Shown: positions 1 to 7,069, counted from the stretch's first letter. The stretch: DNA of 7,431 bases from Candidatus Kuenenia stuttgartensis (GCA_945874095.1 CAMCFM010000202.1:1-7431), one strand, 5' to 3'. Numbers and translations: made by a program. The notes: generated by a model not told the origin, from the letters alone.

Positions 1-927
1 GAGTCGATTGTTGCCATCGAGAAGCTGACTTTCGCTGAAGATTCGGAGCGGATGGGGTTGACGAAAAAGTCGGGTGATAGTGCGATTCTTGCGGATGTTT
101 TGGATGAACTCGCCACCCAATCGTTTTTTTCCCCCAAGCGCATGGTCGCCCTTGATCCTGCAGACGCATTCATCACAAAGCATCGGGCCGAGCTTGAAAA
201 ATATGCACAGAGGCCTTGTCAGGGCAGTGTTTTAGTGCTGGCAGCCAAACTTTTTCCAGCCAGTACAAAGCTCTATAAGTTTGTGGATAGCGTAGGACTT
301 TTGATTGACGCCAGACCGCCCAATGTCGGCGAGATGGTGAGCTGGGTGATGGGCCGGGCCGCTCTTCATCAGACCAAGATTGATCGAGACGCCGCTGTGC
401 TTATGACCGAACTTGTCGGCCCTGAGGCTGGCCTTCTGGATCAGGAACTTGAGAAGCTGGCGATTGCGACCCATGACGGCAAAAAAAGTGTGATCAAACG
501 CGACGACGTGGCCAGATATGTTCACTCTGGCCAGGCCGATTCCGTCTGGAACATGATCGAGCGAGCCACGACAGGCAATTCCGCACAGGCTTTGGCCGAT
601 CTGGACGCTCTGATTTCGTCCGGAGAGAATCCCGTCGGGCTACTCGCCGCGATGTCTGTCACATTACGTAAGCTCAATCATGCCGGTTTGTTACGTCATA
701 GAAAGGTTGAAGCTCAAGAGGCATTCCGCGAAGCTGGTTTTCCAGGGTTCCAGAAAGTGATTGATGCCGGAATTGCGCAGCATCGCCACCTTGGGCCAAG
801 GCGTGTGAATGACTTGCCGGGCGTATTGATTCAGGCGGATCTGGACTTAAAGGGCTGGTCAGATCTGACTCCAAGAACCGTCATGGAACGTCTGATCGTC
901 AAATTGGCCCAACCACGTCAGGACTGA
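1..927 (+). CDS. holA: DNA polymerase III subunit delta, 5'-truncated by window edge
   Basis: This is the delta subunit of the clamp loader, which opens the beta sliding clamp and helps load it on primed DNA in the cytoplasm. The frame is open from base 1, and 308 residues are visible. Family members usually have about 330-350 residues, so roughly 30-45 N-terminal residues, including the expected start of the first ATPase-like fold, lie before the window. The recognisable stretches are the segment around SFFSPKRMVAL (SFF followed by a basic pair and a hydrophobic strand), KHRAELEKY, the TKLYK motif, and ELVGPEAGLLDQELEKLA, which is the most typical delta signature (L-x-Q-E-L-x-K-L). The C-terminal helical part includes the AQALADLDALISSGENPVGLL region. 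The ATG at 52 is internal because homology continues upstream of it. A 96-residue gene starts 6 bp after the stop, suggesting one transcript. The assignment is by protein pattern only. Confidence 0.88.
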   Translation, partial: ESIVAIEKLTFAEDSERMGLTKKSGDSAILADVLDELATQSFFSPKRMVALDPADAFITKHRAELEKYAQRPCQGSVLVLAAKLFPASTKLYKFVDSVGLLIDARPPNVGEMVSWVMGRAALHQTKIDRDAAVLMTELVGPEAGLLDQELEKLAIATHDGKKSVIKRDDVARYVHSGQADSVWNMIERATTGNSAQALADLDALISSGENPVGLLAAMSVTLRKLNHAGLLRHRKVEAQEAFREAGFPGFQKVIDAGIAQHRHLGPRRVNDLPGVLIQADLDLKGWSDLTPRTVMERLIVKLAQPRQD

Positions 928-933
928 CCCGGA

Positions 934-1224
934 ATGTCATTACCACACAAATCACGGTTTCAAGGGCTGGATCACTGTTCAGCGAAAGCCGATGAAATTC
1001 TGGCTGGGCCGCTGTCCGATGGCTCGCAATGGCCGGATGACCGCCGATGGTGGCTCCAACTTGGTTTCAACCTCGGCAGGTTCAGCGAGCTTTCAGGTGA
1101 AGGCCGTTCCGTTTGGGACAACTGGAAAGAGGCCATTGAAACCAAAGACTTCAACCGGCTTGAGCAGTTGGTCAAACAGATGAAAGACCTTGCTGTCGAA
1201 GAGAATTTAAGAGAGTCGGATTGA
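934..1224 (+). CDS. Small uncharacterised protein downstream of holA
   Basis: I do not recognise this 96-residue protein. It starts 6 bp after the holA stop, so translation is probably coupled to holA. It has no signal peptide, no membrane segment and no cysteine pair, and is predicted to be cytoplasmic and mostly helical. It is rich in tryptophan for its size (residues 33, 39, 40, 61 and 64), with a central WWLQLGFNLGRF segment followed by a charged helix (about 62-92) ending in an acidic tail. There is no Shine-Dalgarno sequence in the 6-bp gap itself, which also fits coupling. The tight spacing and coherent amino-acid composition favour a real gene over a chance frame, and the other open frames in this stretch are worse. 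A role linked to the clamp loader is only a guess from position. Confidence 0.68.
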   Translation: MSLPHKSRFQGLDHCSAKADEILAGPLSDGSQWPDDRRWWLQLGFNLGRFSELSGEGRSVWDNWKEAIETKDFNRLEQLVKQMKDLAVEENLRESD

Positions 1225-1288
1225 GCGAATCGGCGGTTTCAGGCATAGTAGTCAAATCTCGACTTGCTTCGCATTTTCTGATTGGATC

Positions 1289-1293
1289 AAGGA
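1289..1293 (+). promoter_or_regulatory. Ribosome binding site of the transglutaminase-like gene
   Basis: AAGGA lies 10 bases before the ATG at 1304. It supports that start codon, which also places the signal peptide exactly at the N terminus. Confidence 0.5.
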
Positions 1294-1303
1294 TCGTTCC
1301 ACA

Positions 1304-2818
1304 ATGCATAACAGATTGCTCCGCATCGTCATTTGCAGGCTGGCATTTGCCACCTTGATCACGACTTGTTTCTCTGCTGTCCAGGCGCAGGAGAACGCTC
1401 CATCACAAGAGTCATGGGACGCGATTTTTATTGGAGGCAAGCGGGTAGGCTCGGTTTATACGAAGGTCACTCCTCTTGAAGAGAAATCGAAGAAGTACCT
1501 GCGTGTAGAAGTCACTACGAGCCTTTCTTTTAAGAGACTTAACGACGCTGTGACCATGCGTCAGCGATTTGGAACGATCGAAACACCTGAAGGTGAAGTC
1601 CTGCGAATCGACACCCGTACAAACAGCGGTGGGGGAGAGATGCGGACCTTTGGCGATCTGGACGAATCCGGCTCGCTCAATCTGACCATGGAAGGCAATG
1701 GCCAGAAAAAGACGGAAAAAGTCGCCTGGAACAAGGATGTGAGAGGCCCATATGCCGTGGAGCAGAGTCTGGCACGTTCATTGATTAAGCCAGGCGAGGA
1801 ACGAACCCTGAAAAGCTATGTGCCAGACCTCAATAAAATCATTACCATCAAGCTCTTATCGCAAAAGATCGAGCCTGTGGAGCTGGGTGGAGGGATCAAG
1901 CGCGACCTCCTGCGCGTGGATTCGCAAGTGACCACTCCTGATGATCGCAGAATGCCTGAGCTTGACACCACTTATTGGGTGGATGAAGGTGGCCAGATCC
2001 TCAAGACGTTCACCGATGCATTTGGTGGTTACATCACGTATCGAACCACGAAAGCCAGTGCTGAGGCTCCGATTACGTCTGAGCGACTGGACCTGCTGGC
2101 GACTTCGATCATCAAAACCAGTACCCCGATCAAGAGCAGCGAGACAGTGCGTCAGGCGAAATATGCTTTGAAGTCGAACGATATTGCGCTGAAGGAATTG
2201 CTTCCTGACGATATTCGACAGAAGCTGGTGCCGAATGCGGATGGGAAGACGGGAATCATGGAAGTGACCACTCAGGACCGTTCCTCAGGCAATCAAGGGC
2301 CAGAGAAGGTGGCGGATGAATACTTTCAGCCATCTCCGTTGATCAATTCCGACGATTCGCGAGTTCAGGAGATCACAAAAACGGCGACCCGTGGAGTGAC
2401 CGACGAATGGGACAAGGTGGTGGCTCTGAACAACTGGGTATCACGCAACTTGCGCCGCAAGAACTTTGCCGTGGCTTTCGCACCGGCCTCTTCAGTGGCT
2501 CGCAACCTTTCGGGCGACTGCACTGAACACAGCGTTTTACTGGCCGCCTTGTGCCGCGCCGCTGGAGTAGCGACAAAGACTGTTGTAGGGGTTGTTTATG
2601 TCGATAGTCTCGGCGGATTTGGCTTCCATATGTGGAACGAAGTTTATGTGAATCGGCGTTGGGTGGCCGTAGATGCGACGTTCAGGCAGTCAGAGGTCGA
2701 TGCCACTCACATCAAACTTGGCGAGGCAAGCCTTGCCAGTGTTGCGCCTTACGAGTCGTTTTTGACAGTGGTTCGAGTCTTCAATAAGCTGACGATTGAA
2801 CCCTTGGAAACCGAGTAA
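1304..2818 (+). CDS. Exported transglutaminase-like (papain-fold) protein
   Basis: This 504-residue protein is probably exported. Residues 1-28 form a signal peptide: a basic start, a hydrophobic core around IVICRLAFATLITTCF, and a VQA cleavage site before QE. Residues about 35-260 form a beta-rich N-terminal region without a domain I can name. Residues about 370-480 are a transglutaminase core. The putative catalytic Cys406 sits in GDCTEHSVLLAALCRAAG, His442 in GFHMWNEVYV, and Asp457 in WVAVDATF, which is the order and spacing of the Cys-His-Asp triad in this superfamily. Bacterial members can be proteases, peptide crosslinkers or peptide-processing enzymes, so the substrate is unknown. The gene is 79 bp after the small protein and 128-194 bp before shc, with its own Shine-Dalgarno sequence. 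Nothing ties it to hopanoid synthesis except position. Confidence 0.85.
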   Translation: MHNRLLRIVICRLAFATLITTCFSAVQAQENAPSQESWDAIFIGGKRVGSVYTKVTPLEEKSKKYLRVEVTTSLSFKRLNDAVTMRQRFGTIETPEGEVLRIDTRTNSGGGEMRTFGDLDESGSLNLTMEGNGQKKTEKVAWNKDVRGPYAVEQSLARSLIKPGEERTLKSYVPDLNKIITIKLLSQKIEPVELGGGIKRDLLRVDSQVTTPDDRRMPELDTTYWVDEGGQILKTFTDAFGGYITYRTTKASAEAPITSERLDLLATSIIKTSTPIKSSETVRQAKYALKSNDIALKELLPDDIRQKLVPNADGKTGIMEVTTQDRSSGNQGPEKVADEYFQPSPLINSDDSRVQEITKTATRGVTDEWDKVVALNNWVSRNLRRKNFAVAFAPASSVARNLSGDCTEHSVLLAALCRAAGVATKTVVGVVYVDSLGGFGFHMWNEVYVNRRWVAVDATFRQSEVDATHIKLGEASLASVAPYESFLTVVRVFNKLTIEPLETE

Positions 2819-2945
2819 AATCGCACTCAATCGTCAAAGATTCCCAGGTCAGGGCCAAATTCACAGTTAAAATCCGCATAAGCGTTCGATTCGGACTTGT
2901 GGATTCAGCTTGGAACTGATAAAAACATAAATTCCAGAACAAGGA

Positions 2946-2986
2946 AGTGAAGCACAAGTCGCTTTACTGGCATTCGACCAGCAAAG
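2946..2986 (+). other. Two overlapping, mutually exclusive hairpins in the shc leader
   Basis: Hairpin A pairs 2946-2953 with 2961-2968 (8 bp including one G-U, 7-nt loop). Hairpin B pairs 2962-2970 with 2978-2986 (8 of 9 positions paired, one A-C mismatch, 7-nt loop). They share 2962-2968, so only one can form at a time. Hairpin A would bury the GTG at 2947 and the adjacent AAGGAA. Short hairpins of this kind also arise by chance, so a regulatory role is an inference. Confidence 0.3.
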
Positions 2987-3012
2987 TTAGTGATGAGATT
3001 TGTGGCAATCAC

Positions 3013-5067
3013 ATGGCCCGTGACATTAAGGCGATCGATCAAACTATGCCTGTTCAGCTGACTCTGCCTGAAATTGGCCAATCGACCGAACTGAATGGAA
3101 AATTTGATTCACGATCAATCGATGAATCGATTGACTCGGCCATCGCGTGGCTGCTGAAAGAGCAGAAGTCGGATGGACACTGGTGCGCAGAACTCGAAGG
3201 CGACACCATTCTGGAATCCGAATATATCCTGCTCATGGCCTATTTGGGCCGGCATAAGTCGCAGGAATGCGTCCGATCTGCAAAGTACATGCTCACGCTT
3301 CAGAACAGCGAAGGTGGGTGGTCGATCTATCCAGGTGGGCCGACCGAGCATTCCGCCACTGTAAAAGCGTATTACGCTTTGAAACTGGCCGGTTTTTCGA
3401 TCGACGAACCACGAATGGTCAAAGCCCGCGAGCTGATCCTATCTCACGGTGGGGCCATGCGATGCAACAGCTTTACGCGATTTTATCTCGCCCTGCTCGG
3501 CCAGATTCCTTACAGTGACACTCCTAGTGTTCCCCCTGAGCTGATCTTCCTGCCCAAAAAGCTCCCATTCTCGATCTGGGCCATGTCCGCATGGACTCGG
3601 GACATGGTAGTGGCCCTTTCGATCATGTCTGCCCTGAAGCCGTGCCGTAAACTGGTTGGTGCAGAGGCGATCGAAGAGCTGTTTGTCCCAGGCGTGAAAT
3701 CGACTCCTGACCTTGGCCCTAAAGGCCTGACCTGGAAGCGATTCTTTTACTTTGCTGACAAGGGCTTGAAAGTCTACGAGAAAGTGGCTCCGAAGTTTAT
3801 CCGAGGCCGTGCTGTGACAGCATGTAAGCGTTGGATGCTGGAGCACATGGAGAATTCTGACGGATTTGGAGCCATCTTCCCACCGATGGTCTACACGGTG
3901 ATCGCCCTCAAGGCACTGGGCTATTCGGACGACCACTCGCTGCAGCAATGGGCACTGAGCAAGCTCGAAGAGCTTTTGATCGAAGAAAAAGGCCTGATTC
4001 GCATTCAGCCCTGCTTCTCGCCAGTCTGGGACACGGCGATAGCTGCCATTGGTGTCTCCGACGGAGATCTATCTGGCGAGCACGAGTCGATGAAAAAGGC
4101 GACCCGTTGGCTTCTCGACAAAGAGATTCGAGTCAAAGGTGACTGGCAGTTTCGTGGCCCTAAAAATGTCGAGCCGACCGGCTGGCACTTCCAATACGCC
4201 AACCAGTTTTATGCCGATATTGACGACACCGCCATGGTCCTTCTGGCCCTTCATCGTGGCCCCAAGGCCGATTCCGAAGAGATCCAAGCCGCAACTCGCC
4301 GAGGCGTGGCCTGGCTTTTGGGCATGCAGAATCGTGATGGGGGCTGGGCCGCTTTTGATATCAACATTGATAATGAAGTGCTGACACAGGTTCCATTTGC
4401 AGATCATAACGCCATGCTTGATCCAAGCTGTGTGGATATCACCCTGCGGATTGTCGAACTACTGGGTGTGCTGGGATATGATCGCAATCACCCTTCGATT
4501 CTGAAGGCACTGGACTATCTCTGGAAAACCCAGGAACCGGAAGGCTGCTGGTTCGGCCGCTGGGGCGTGAATTACATCTATGGCACCTGGCAGGCTTTAC
4601 AGGGCCTGAAGGCGATTGGATTTCCGTTAGAAGACCCTCGTGTCCAAAAAGCTGTTTCATGGCTTAAAGCTGTACAGCAATCGGATGGAAGCTGGGGGGA
4701 AACCTGTGCCAGCTATGACGATCCCTCGTTAAAAGGCACGGGCACGGCCACAGCCTCTCAAACAGCCTGGGCACTTCTGGGTTTGATCTCAGCGGGTGAG
4801 GAGCAGAGCGAGGCGGTTGAACGAGGCGTGGGCTGGCTTCAAACCCACCAATCAGATGACGGTGTCTGGAACGAGCCTGAATTCACCGGCACAGGCTTCC
4901 CCAAGGTCTTTTATCTCAAATACCACTACTATCGAGCTTATTTCCCGTTGATGGCTCTAGGCCGATATCGCAAAGCCCTTGGTGGTTTGAGCGAACCGAA
5001 ACAAACCGAAACAGAAGCGATTGGCGAGCGGGCTCGACAAGTTGCTTCCCCCCTTGGTCAATCGTAG
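3013..5067 (+). CDS. shc: Squalene-hopene cyclase
   Basis: This enzyme cyclises squalene to hopene (and some hopanol) at the cytoplasmic membrane, the committed step of hopanoid synthesis. It has 684 residues from the ATG at 3013. The catalytic DxDD acid motif is DIDD at 402-405. QW-type motifs (Q-x-x-D/E-G-x-W) start near 51, 97, 439, 507, 555 and 613. Active-site aromatics match the Alicyclobacillus enzyme: F393 (its F365), F629 and F633 (its F601 and F605), while F448 replaces its Y420, as in the Zymomonas enzyme. GRWGVNYIYG and PFADHNAMLDP are further family landmarks. DxDD separates it from oxidosqualene cyclases. The start is uncertain: a GTG at 2947 would add 22 residues but has AAGGAA almost touching it and lies in a possible hairpin, and an ATG at 3046 is also possible. 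No start has a good Shine-Dalgarno sequence. hpnH and hpnG follow. Confidence 0.95.
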   Translation: MARDIKAIDQTMPVQLTLPEIGQSTELNGKFDSRSIDESIDSAIAWLLKEQKSDGHWCAELEGDTILESEYILLMAYLGRHKSQECVRSAKYMLTLQNSEGGWSIYPGGPTEHSATVKAYYALKLAGFSIDEPRMVKARELILSHGGAMRCNSFTRFYLALLGQIPYSDTPSVPPELIFLPKKLPFSIWAMSAWTRDMVVALSIMSALKPCRKLVGAEAIEELFVPGVKSTPDLGPKGLTWKRFFYFADKGLKVYEKVAPKFIRGRAVTACKRWMLEHMENSDGFGAIFPPMVYTVIALKALGYSDDHSLQQWALSKLEELLIEEKGLIRIQPCFSPVWDTAIAAIGVSDGDLSGEHESMKKATRWLLDKEIRVKGDWQFRGPKNVEPTGWHFQYANQFYADIDDTAMVLLALHRGPKADSEEIQAATRRGVAWLLGMQNRDGGWAAFDINIDNEVLTQVPFADHNAMLDPSCVDITLRIVELLGVLGYDRNHPSILKALDYLWKTQEPEGCWFGRWGVNYIYGTWQALQGLKAIGFPLEDPRVQKAVSWLKAVQQSDGSWGETCASYDDPSLKGTGTATASQTAWALLGLISAGEEQSEAVERGVGWLQTHQSDDGVWNEPEFTGTGFPKVFYLKYHYYRAYFPLMALGRYRKALGGLSEPKQTETEAIGERARQVASPLGQS
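3115..3134. repeat. Perfect 9-bp inverted repeat inside shc
   Basis: TCAATCGAT and ATCGATTGA face each other across two bases. The repeat lies about 100 bp inside shc and encodes part of the SIDESIDSA segment, which itself repeats SID. It may be an operator-like site or simply a result of the repeated peptide. Confidence 0.4.
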
Positions 5068-5092
5068 AAGACGTACTCTCAGACTTTTGATC

Positions 5093-5124
5093 GATTCCAG
5101 GGTTTGTTTCCAAGCCCGGGAATC
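5093..5124 (+). other. Strong stem-loop in the shc-hpnH gap
   Basis: Bases 5093-5106 pair with 5111-5124 around a TTTC loop. Of 14 positions, 12 are Watson-Crick, one is G-U (5103 with 5114) and one is an A-G mismatch (5099 with 5118). It starts 25 bases after the shc stop. No T-run follows on either strand, so it is not a standard intrinsic terminator. It could be an mRNA 3'-end stabiliser, a processing site or a weak attenuator that sets shc and hpnH expression apart. Confidence 0.55.
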
Positions 5125-5134
5125 TAGGCCCAAG

Positions 5135-5169
5135 CAATTCGCGGAAACCTTCAGATCCATTTCGAATTG
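5135..5169. repeat. Inverted repeat upstream of hpnH
   Basis: CAATTCG (5135-5141) and CGAATTG (5163-5169) are perfect 7-bp arms separated by 21 bases; a flanking G-U pair could extend the stem. It ends 36 bases before the hpnH start, a position suited to an operator or a leader stem. The long loop makes a stable RNA hairpin less likely than for the stem-loop just before it. Confidence 0.3.
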
Positions 5170-5205
5170 TGACTCATACGCCCTGGAAGGATAACGGCGA
5201 AAACC

Positions 5206-6207
5206 ATGCGATTTCCTCTGTCGATGACGATGCGGATTGGTTCCTATGTGGCCCGCAAGAAGTTGGTTGGGGCCAAGAAATACCCGATGGTGCTGATGCT
5301 TGAGCCTCTGCACGCCTGTAACCTGACATGCACAGGCTGTGGTCGGATCCGCGAATATGACACGCACATCAAAGAGCGTCTTTCGATTCAGGAATGCCTT
5401 GACTCTGTCGACGAATGCGAAGCCCCAGTGGTTTCCATCTGTGGTGGAGAACCCCTGATCTATCCCGGGATTGGCGAACTGACGGCCAAGATTCTCGAAC
5501 GCGGCAAAGTGGTTTATCTCTGCACCAACGGGATGTTCATCCGCAAGAAGATTGGGGAGTTCAAGCCCTCCAACCGGTTCTTCTGGAATGTCCACCTCGA
5601 TGGACTCAAGGCATCGCACGACCTAGCTGTGGAACGCGATGGGGTTTACGACGAAGCCATTGACGGCATCAAATGTGCGAAAGAGCAAGGCTTTCTGGTC
5701 TGCTCCAACACCACCGTCTTCACCGAGACGGACATGGGCGAACTCGACCAACTCTTCACACACCTGACAAGTCTTGGTGTGGATGGGTTTATGATCGCCC
5801 CAGGCTATGAATATTCGGCCGTTGAAGTGCGCGAGATTTTCCTCAACCGAGAGATGATCCGCACCAAGTTCAAGCAAGCTGAAGCCATGTTCAAGAAGCA
5901 TAAGTTCAACACCTCGCCCATCTATCTGGAATTTCTCCAGGGCAAACGAGAGATGCAGTGTACAGCCTGGGCCAGCCCCACCCGGAACATTGCCGGCTGG
6001 AAAGGCCCGTGTTATCTGATTACAGATATCCACCACAAAAGCTATAATGATCTGATCAACAACACGGACTGGGACCAGTACGGCTACGGCAAGGACCCGC
6101 GCTGCGAAAACTGTATGTCGCACGTGGGTTATGAAGTGGCGGCGGCCGTGGGTGTGAATAACAAGCTGGGCGATACCTTCAAGATGCTCGCCTGGCAGTT
6201 CCTATGA
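5206..6207 (+). CDS. hpnH: Adenosylhopane synthase, radical SAM protein HpnH
   Basis: HpnH joins the 5'-deoxyadenosyl group of S-adenosylmethionine to hopene, giving adenosylhopane, the first intermediate of C35 hopanoids. It has 333 residues, normal for the family. The radical SAM cluster motif CxxxCxxC is at Cys38, Cys42 and Cys45 (ACNLTCTGCGR), followed by the SAM-binding GGEP at 80-83 and the family stretches VVYLCTNG and VHLDGLK (129-135). The C-terminal part has Cys252, Cys269, Cys300 and Cys303 in the CTAWASPTRN, GPCYLI and CENCMSHVGYE segments typical of HpnH. The ATG at 5206 is chosen because the N terminus then matches the family's start; ATGs at 5224 and 5230 are less likely. GGAAGGA (5185-5191) lies 14 bases upstream, an unusually long spacing, in the loop of a possible CGCC/GGCG mini-stem (5179-5182 with 5196-5199). 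shc precedes it and hpnG follows. Confidence 0.95.
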   Translation: MRFPLSMTMRIGSYVARKKLVGAKKYPMVLMLEPLHACNLTCTGCGRIREYDTHIKERLSIQECLDSVDECEAPVVSICGGEPLIYPGIGELTAKILERGKVVYLCTNGMFIRKKIGEFKPSNRFFWNVHLDGLKASHDLAVERDGVYDEAIDGIKCAKEQGFLVCSNTTVFTETDMGELDQLFTHLTSLGVDGFMIAPGYEYSAVEVREIFLNREMIRTKFKQAEAMFKKHKFNTSPIYLEFLQGKREMQCTAWASPTRNIAGWKGPCYLITDIHHKSYNDLINNTDWDQYGYGKDPRCENCMSHVGYEVAAAVGVNNKLGDTFKMLAWQFL

Positions 6208-6236
6208 TCATTCAGGGTGAATGGGGTAAGGCATGA
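6204..6236 (+). other. 10-codon open frame bridging hpnH and hpnG
   Basis: An ATG at 6204 overlaps the hpnH stop as ATGA. The frame reads MIIQGEWGKA and its TGA at 6234-6236 overlaps the hpnG ATG, again as ATGA. It has no Shine-Dalgarno sequence of its own. It might pass terminating ribosomes from hpnH to hpnG. The peptide itself shows no recognisable feature, and chance remains a fair explanation. Confidence 0.25.
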
Positions 6237-7021
6237 ACGGCCAGTCGGAAAATCGGGAATCCGAGGGCCGTTACAAAGCCATTGCGCCTGCCCCTCACCG
6301 CGCCGATATCGGGATTGTCGCAGCCCTGCCCATGGAAACCGCTGAGCTTATGGATCACCTCAAAAAGGTCCGGAAGTACAAGGCCCAGGGGCAGACTGTT
6401 TTTGAAGGTATCCGGGAAGGCCGGGTGGTGGCCGTGATCCATAGCGGGATGGGGTGCGACAGGGCCAGAAAGGCTGCGGAACACCTCATCTTTGGTCACC
6501 GTCCATACTGGATCATCCAGCCCGGCTTTGGCGGTGCTCTTGATCCCTCTTTAAAATCGGCCGACGTGATTCTCCCGACTGAAGTGGTGAACATGGCAGG
6601 CCAGTTGGTCGAGGTTCCGATCCGTCCGGAATTGCTCCCGGAAGGGATCACCACAGGCCGGTTGCTGACTGTAGACCAGATCCTCAGAAAGTCATCCGAG
6701 AAAGCTGAGTGGAGAGATAAGTCAAGCTCCATTGTGGTCGACATGGAAAGCTATGCCGTTGCAGAACTTTGCCAATCCTTAAATCTCCGATGGGTCGGCC
6801 TGAGAGTTGTGACTGACACCTCCACCGACGAATTACCGCCTGAAATTCTGACCATCACAGGCCCAACCGGCGCGTTCCGTCTGGGAGCCACCCTTGGAGC
6901 ACTCTGGGCCAGGCCGGCGGCCATCAAAGATCTTTTAAAGCTTCGTGAATCGGCTCAGATTGCCTCCGAAAAGATCGCCCACTACGTCGGTCACCTCATC
7001 GACGCCTTACCGATCCCCTGA
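6233..7021 (+). CDS. hpnG: Adenosylhopane nucleosidase/phosphorylase HpnG
   Basis: HpnG removes adenine from adenosylhopane, giving ribosylhopane (or its phosphate), the step after HpnH. It has 262 residues and belongs to the PNP/UDP nucleoside phosphorylase and MTA/SAH nucleosidase superfamily. Visible landmarks are DIGIVAALPMETAEL with Glu35 near the acid position of nucleosidases, HSGMGCDRA (70-78), QPGFGGALDP (96-105), the ribose-binding VVDMESYAVA with Met171 and Glu172, and VTDTSTDE with Asp195 at the catalytic-Asp position. About 24 residues precede the core; no internal ATG, GTG or TTG exists there, so this extension is probably translated. A general MTA/SAH nucleosidase is the alternative, but the place right after hpnH (25 bp) strongly favours HpnG. 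The upstream Shine-Dalgarno signal is weak (GGGG at 6223-6226), suggesting translational coupling to hpnH. Confidence 0.9.
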   Translation: MNGQSENRESEGRYKAIAPAPHRADIGIVAALPMETAELMDHLKKVRKYKAQGQTVFEGIREGRVVAVIHSGMGCDRARKAAEHLIFGHRPYWIIQPGFGGALDPSLKSADVILPTEVVNMAGQLVEVPIRPELLPEGITTGRLLTVDQILRKSSEKAEWRDKSSSIVVDMESYAVAELCQSLNLRWVGLRVVTDTSTDELPPEILTITGPTGAFRLGATLGALWARPAAIKDLLKLRESAQIASEKIAHYVGHLIDALPIP

Positions 7022-7065
7022 GCTTTAAAATTCGAGATCTGAATGATCGCACCATATGTTTTAAG

Positions 7066-7069
7066 AGGA
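7066..7069 (+). promoter_or_regulatory. Ribosome binding site of the FG-GAP gene
   Basis: AGGA (within AGAGGAAA) lies 9 bases before the ATG at 7079 and supports that start, which also begins a signal peptide. Confidence 0.5.

Noticed and set aside
52..927. ATG at 52 as the start of holA
   Set aside because: The frame is open to base 1 and the upstream codons continue family-like sequence; a start here would leave the protein too short, so the gene is truncated by the window edge.
2897..2923. Possible promoter before shc (TTGTGG, 15 bp, GATAAA)
   Set aside because: Both boxes are poor matches and the spacing is short. Planctomycete promoters are not well predicted by this consensus, so it was not called.
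2911..2936. TGGAA...TTCCA inverted repeat before shc
   Set aside because: Arms of only 5 bp around 16 bases are expected by chance in AT-rich intergenic DNA.
2947..3012. GTG start giving a 22-residue longer Shc
   Set aside because: AAGGAA nearly touches the GTG, leaving no proper spacing; the codon lies in a possible hairpin, and the added residues do not look like the family's N terminus. It is kept only as an alternative.
3439..3948. 169-codon open frame on the minus strand inside shc
   Set aside because: It is fully antisense to conserved shc sequence, with an implausible His/Arg-rich composition.
4957..5619. 220-codon open frame on the minus strand
   Set aside because: It overlaps the end of shc, the intergenic gap and the start of hpnH, and its translation resembles no protein. 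The two overlapped genes are certain.
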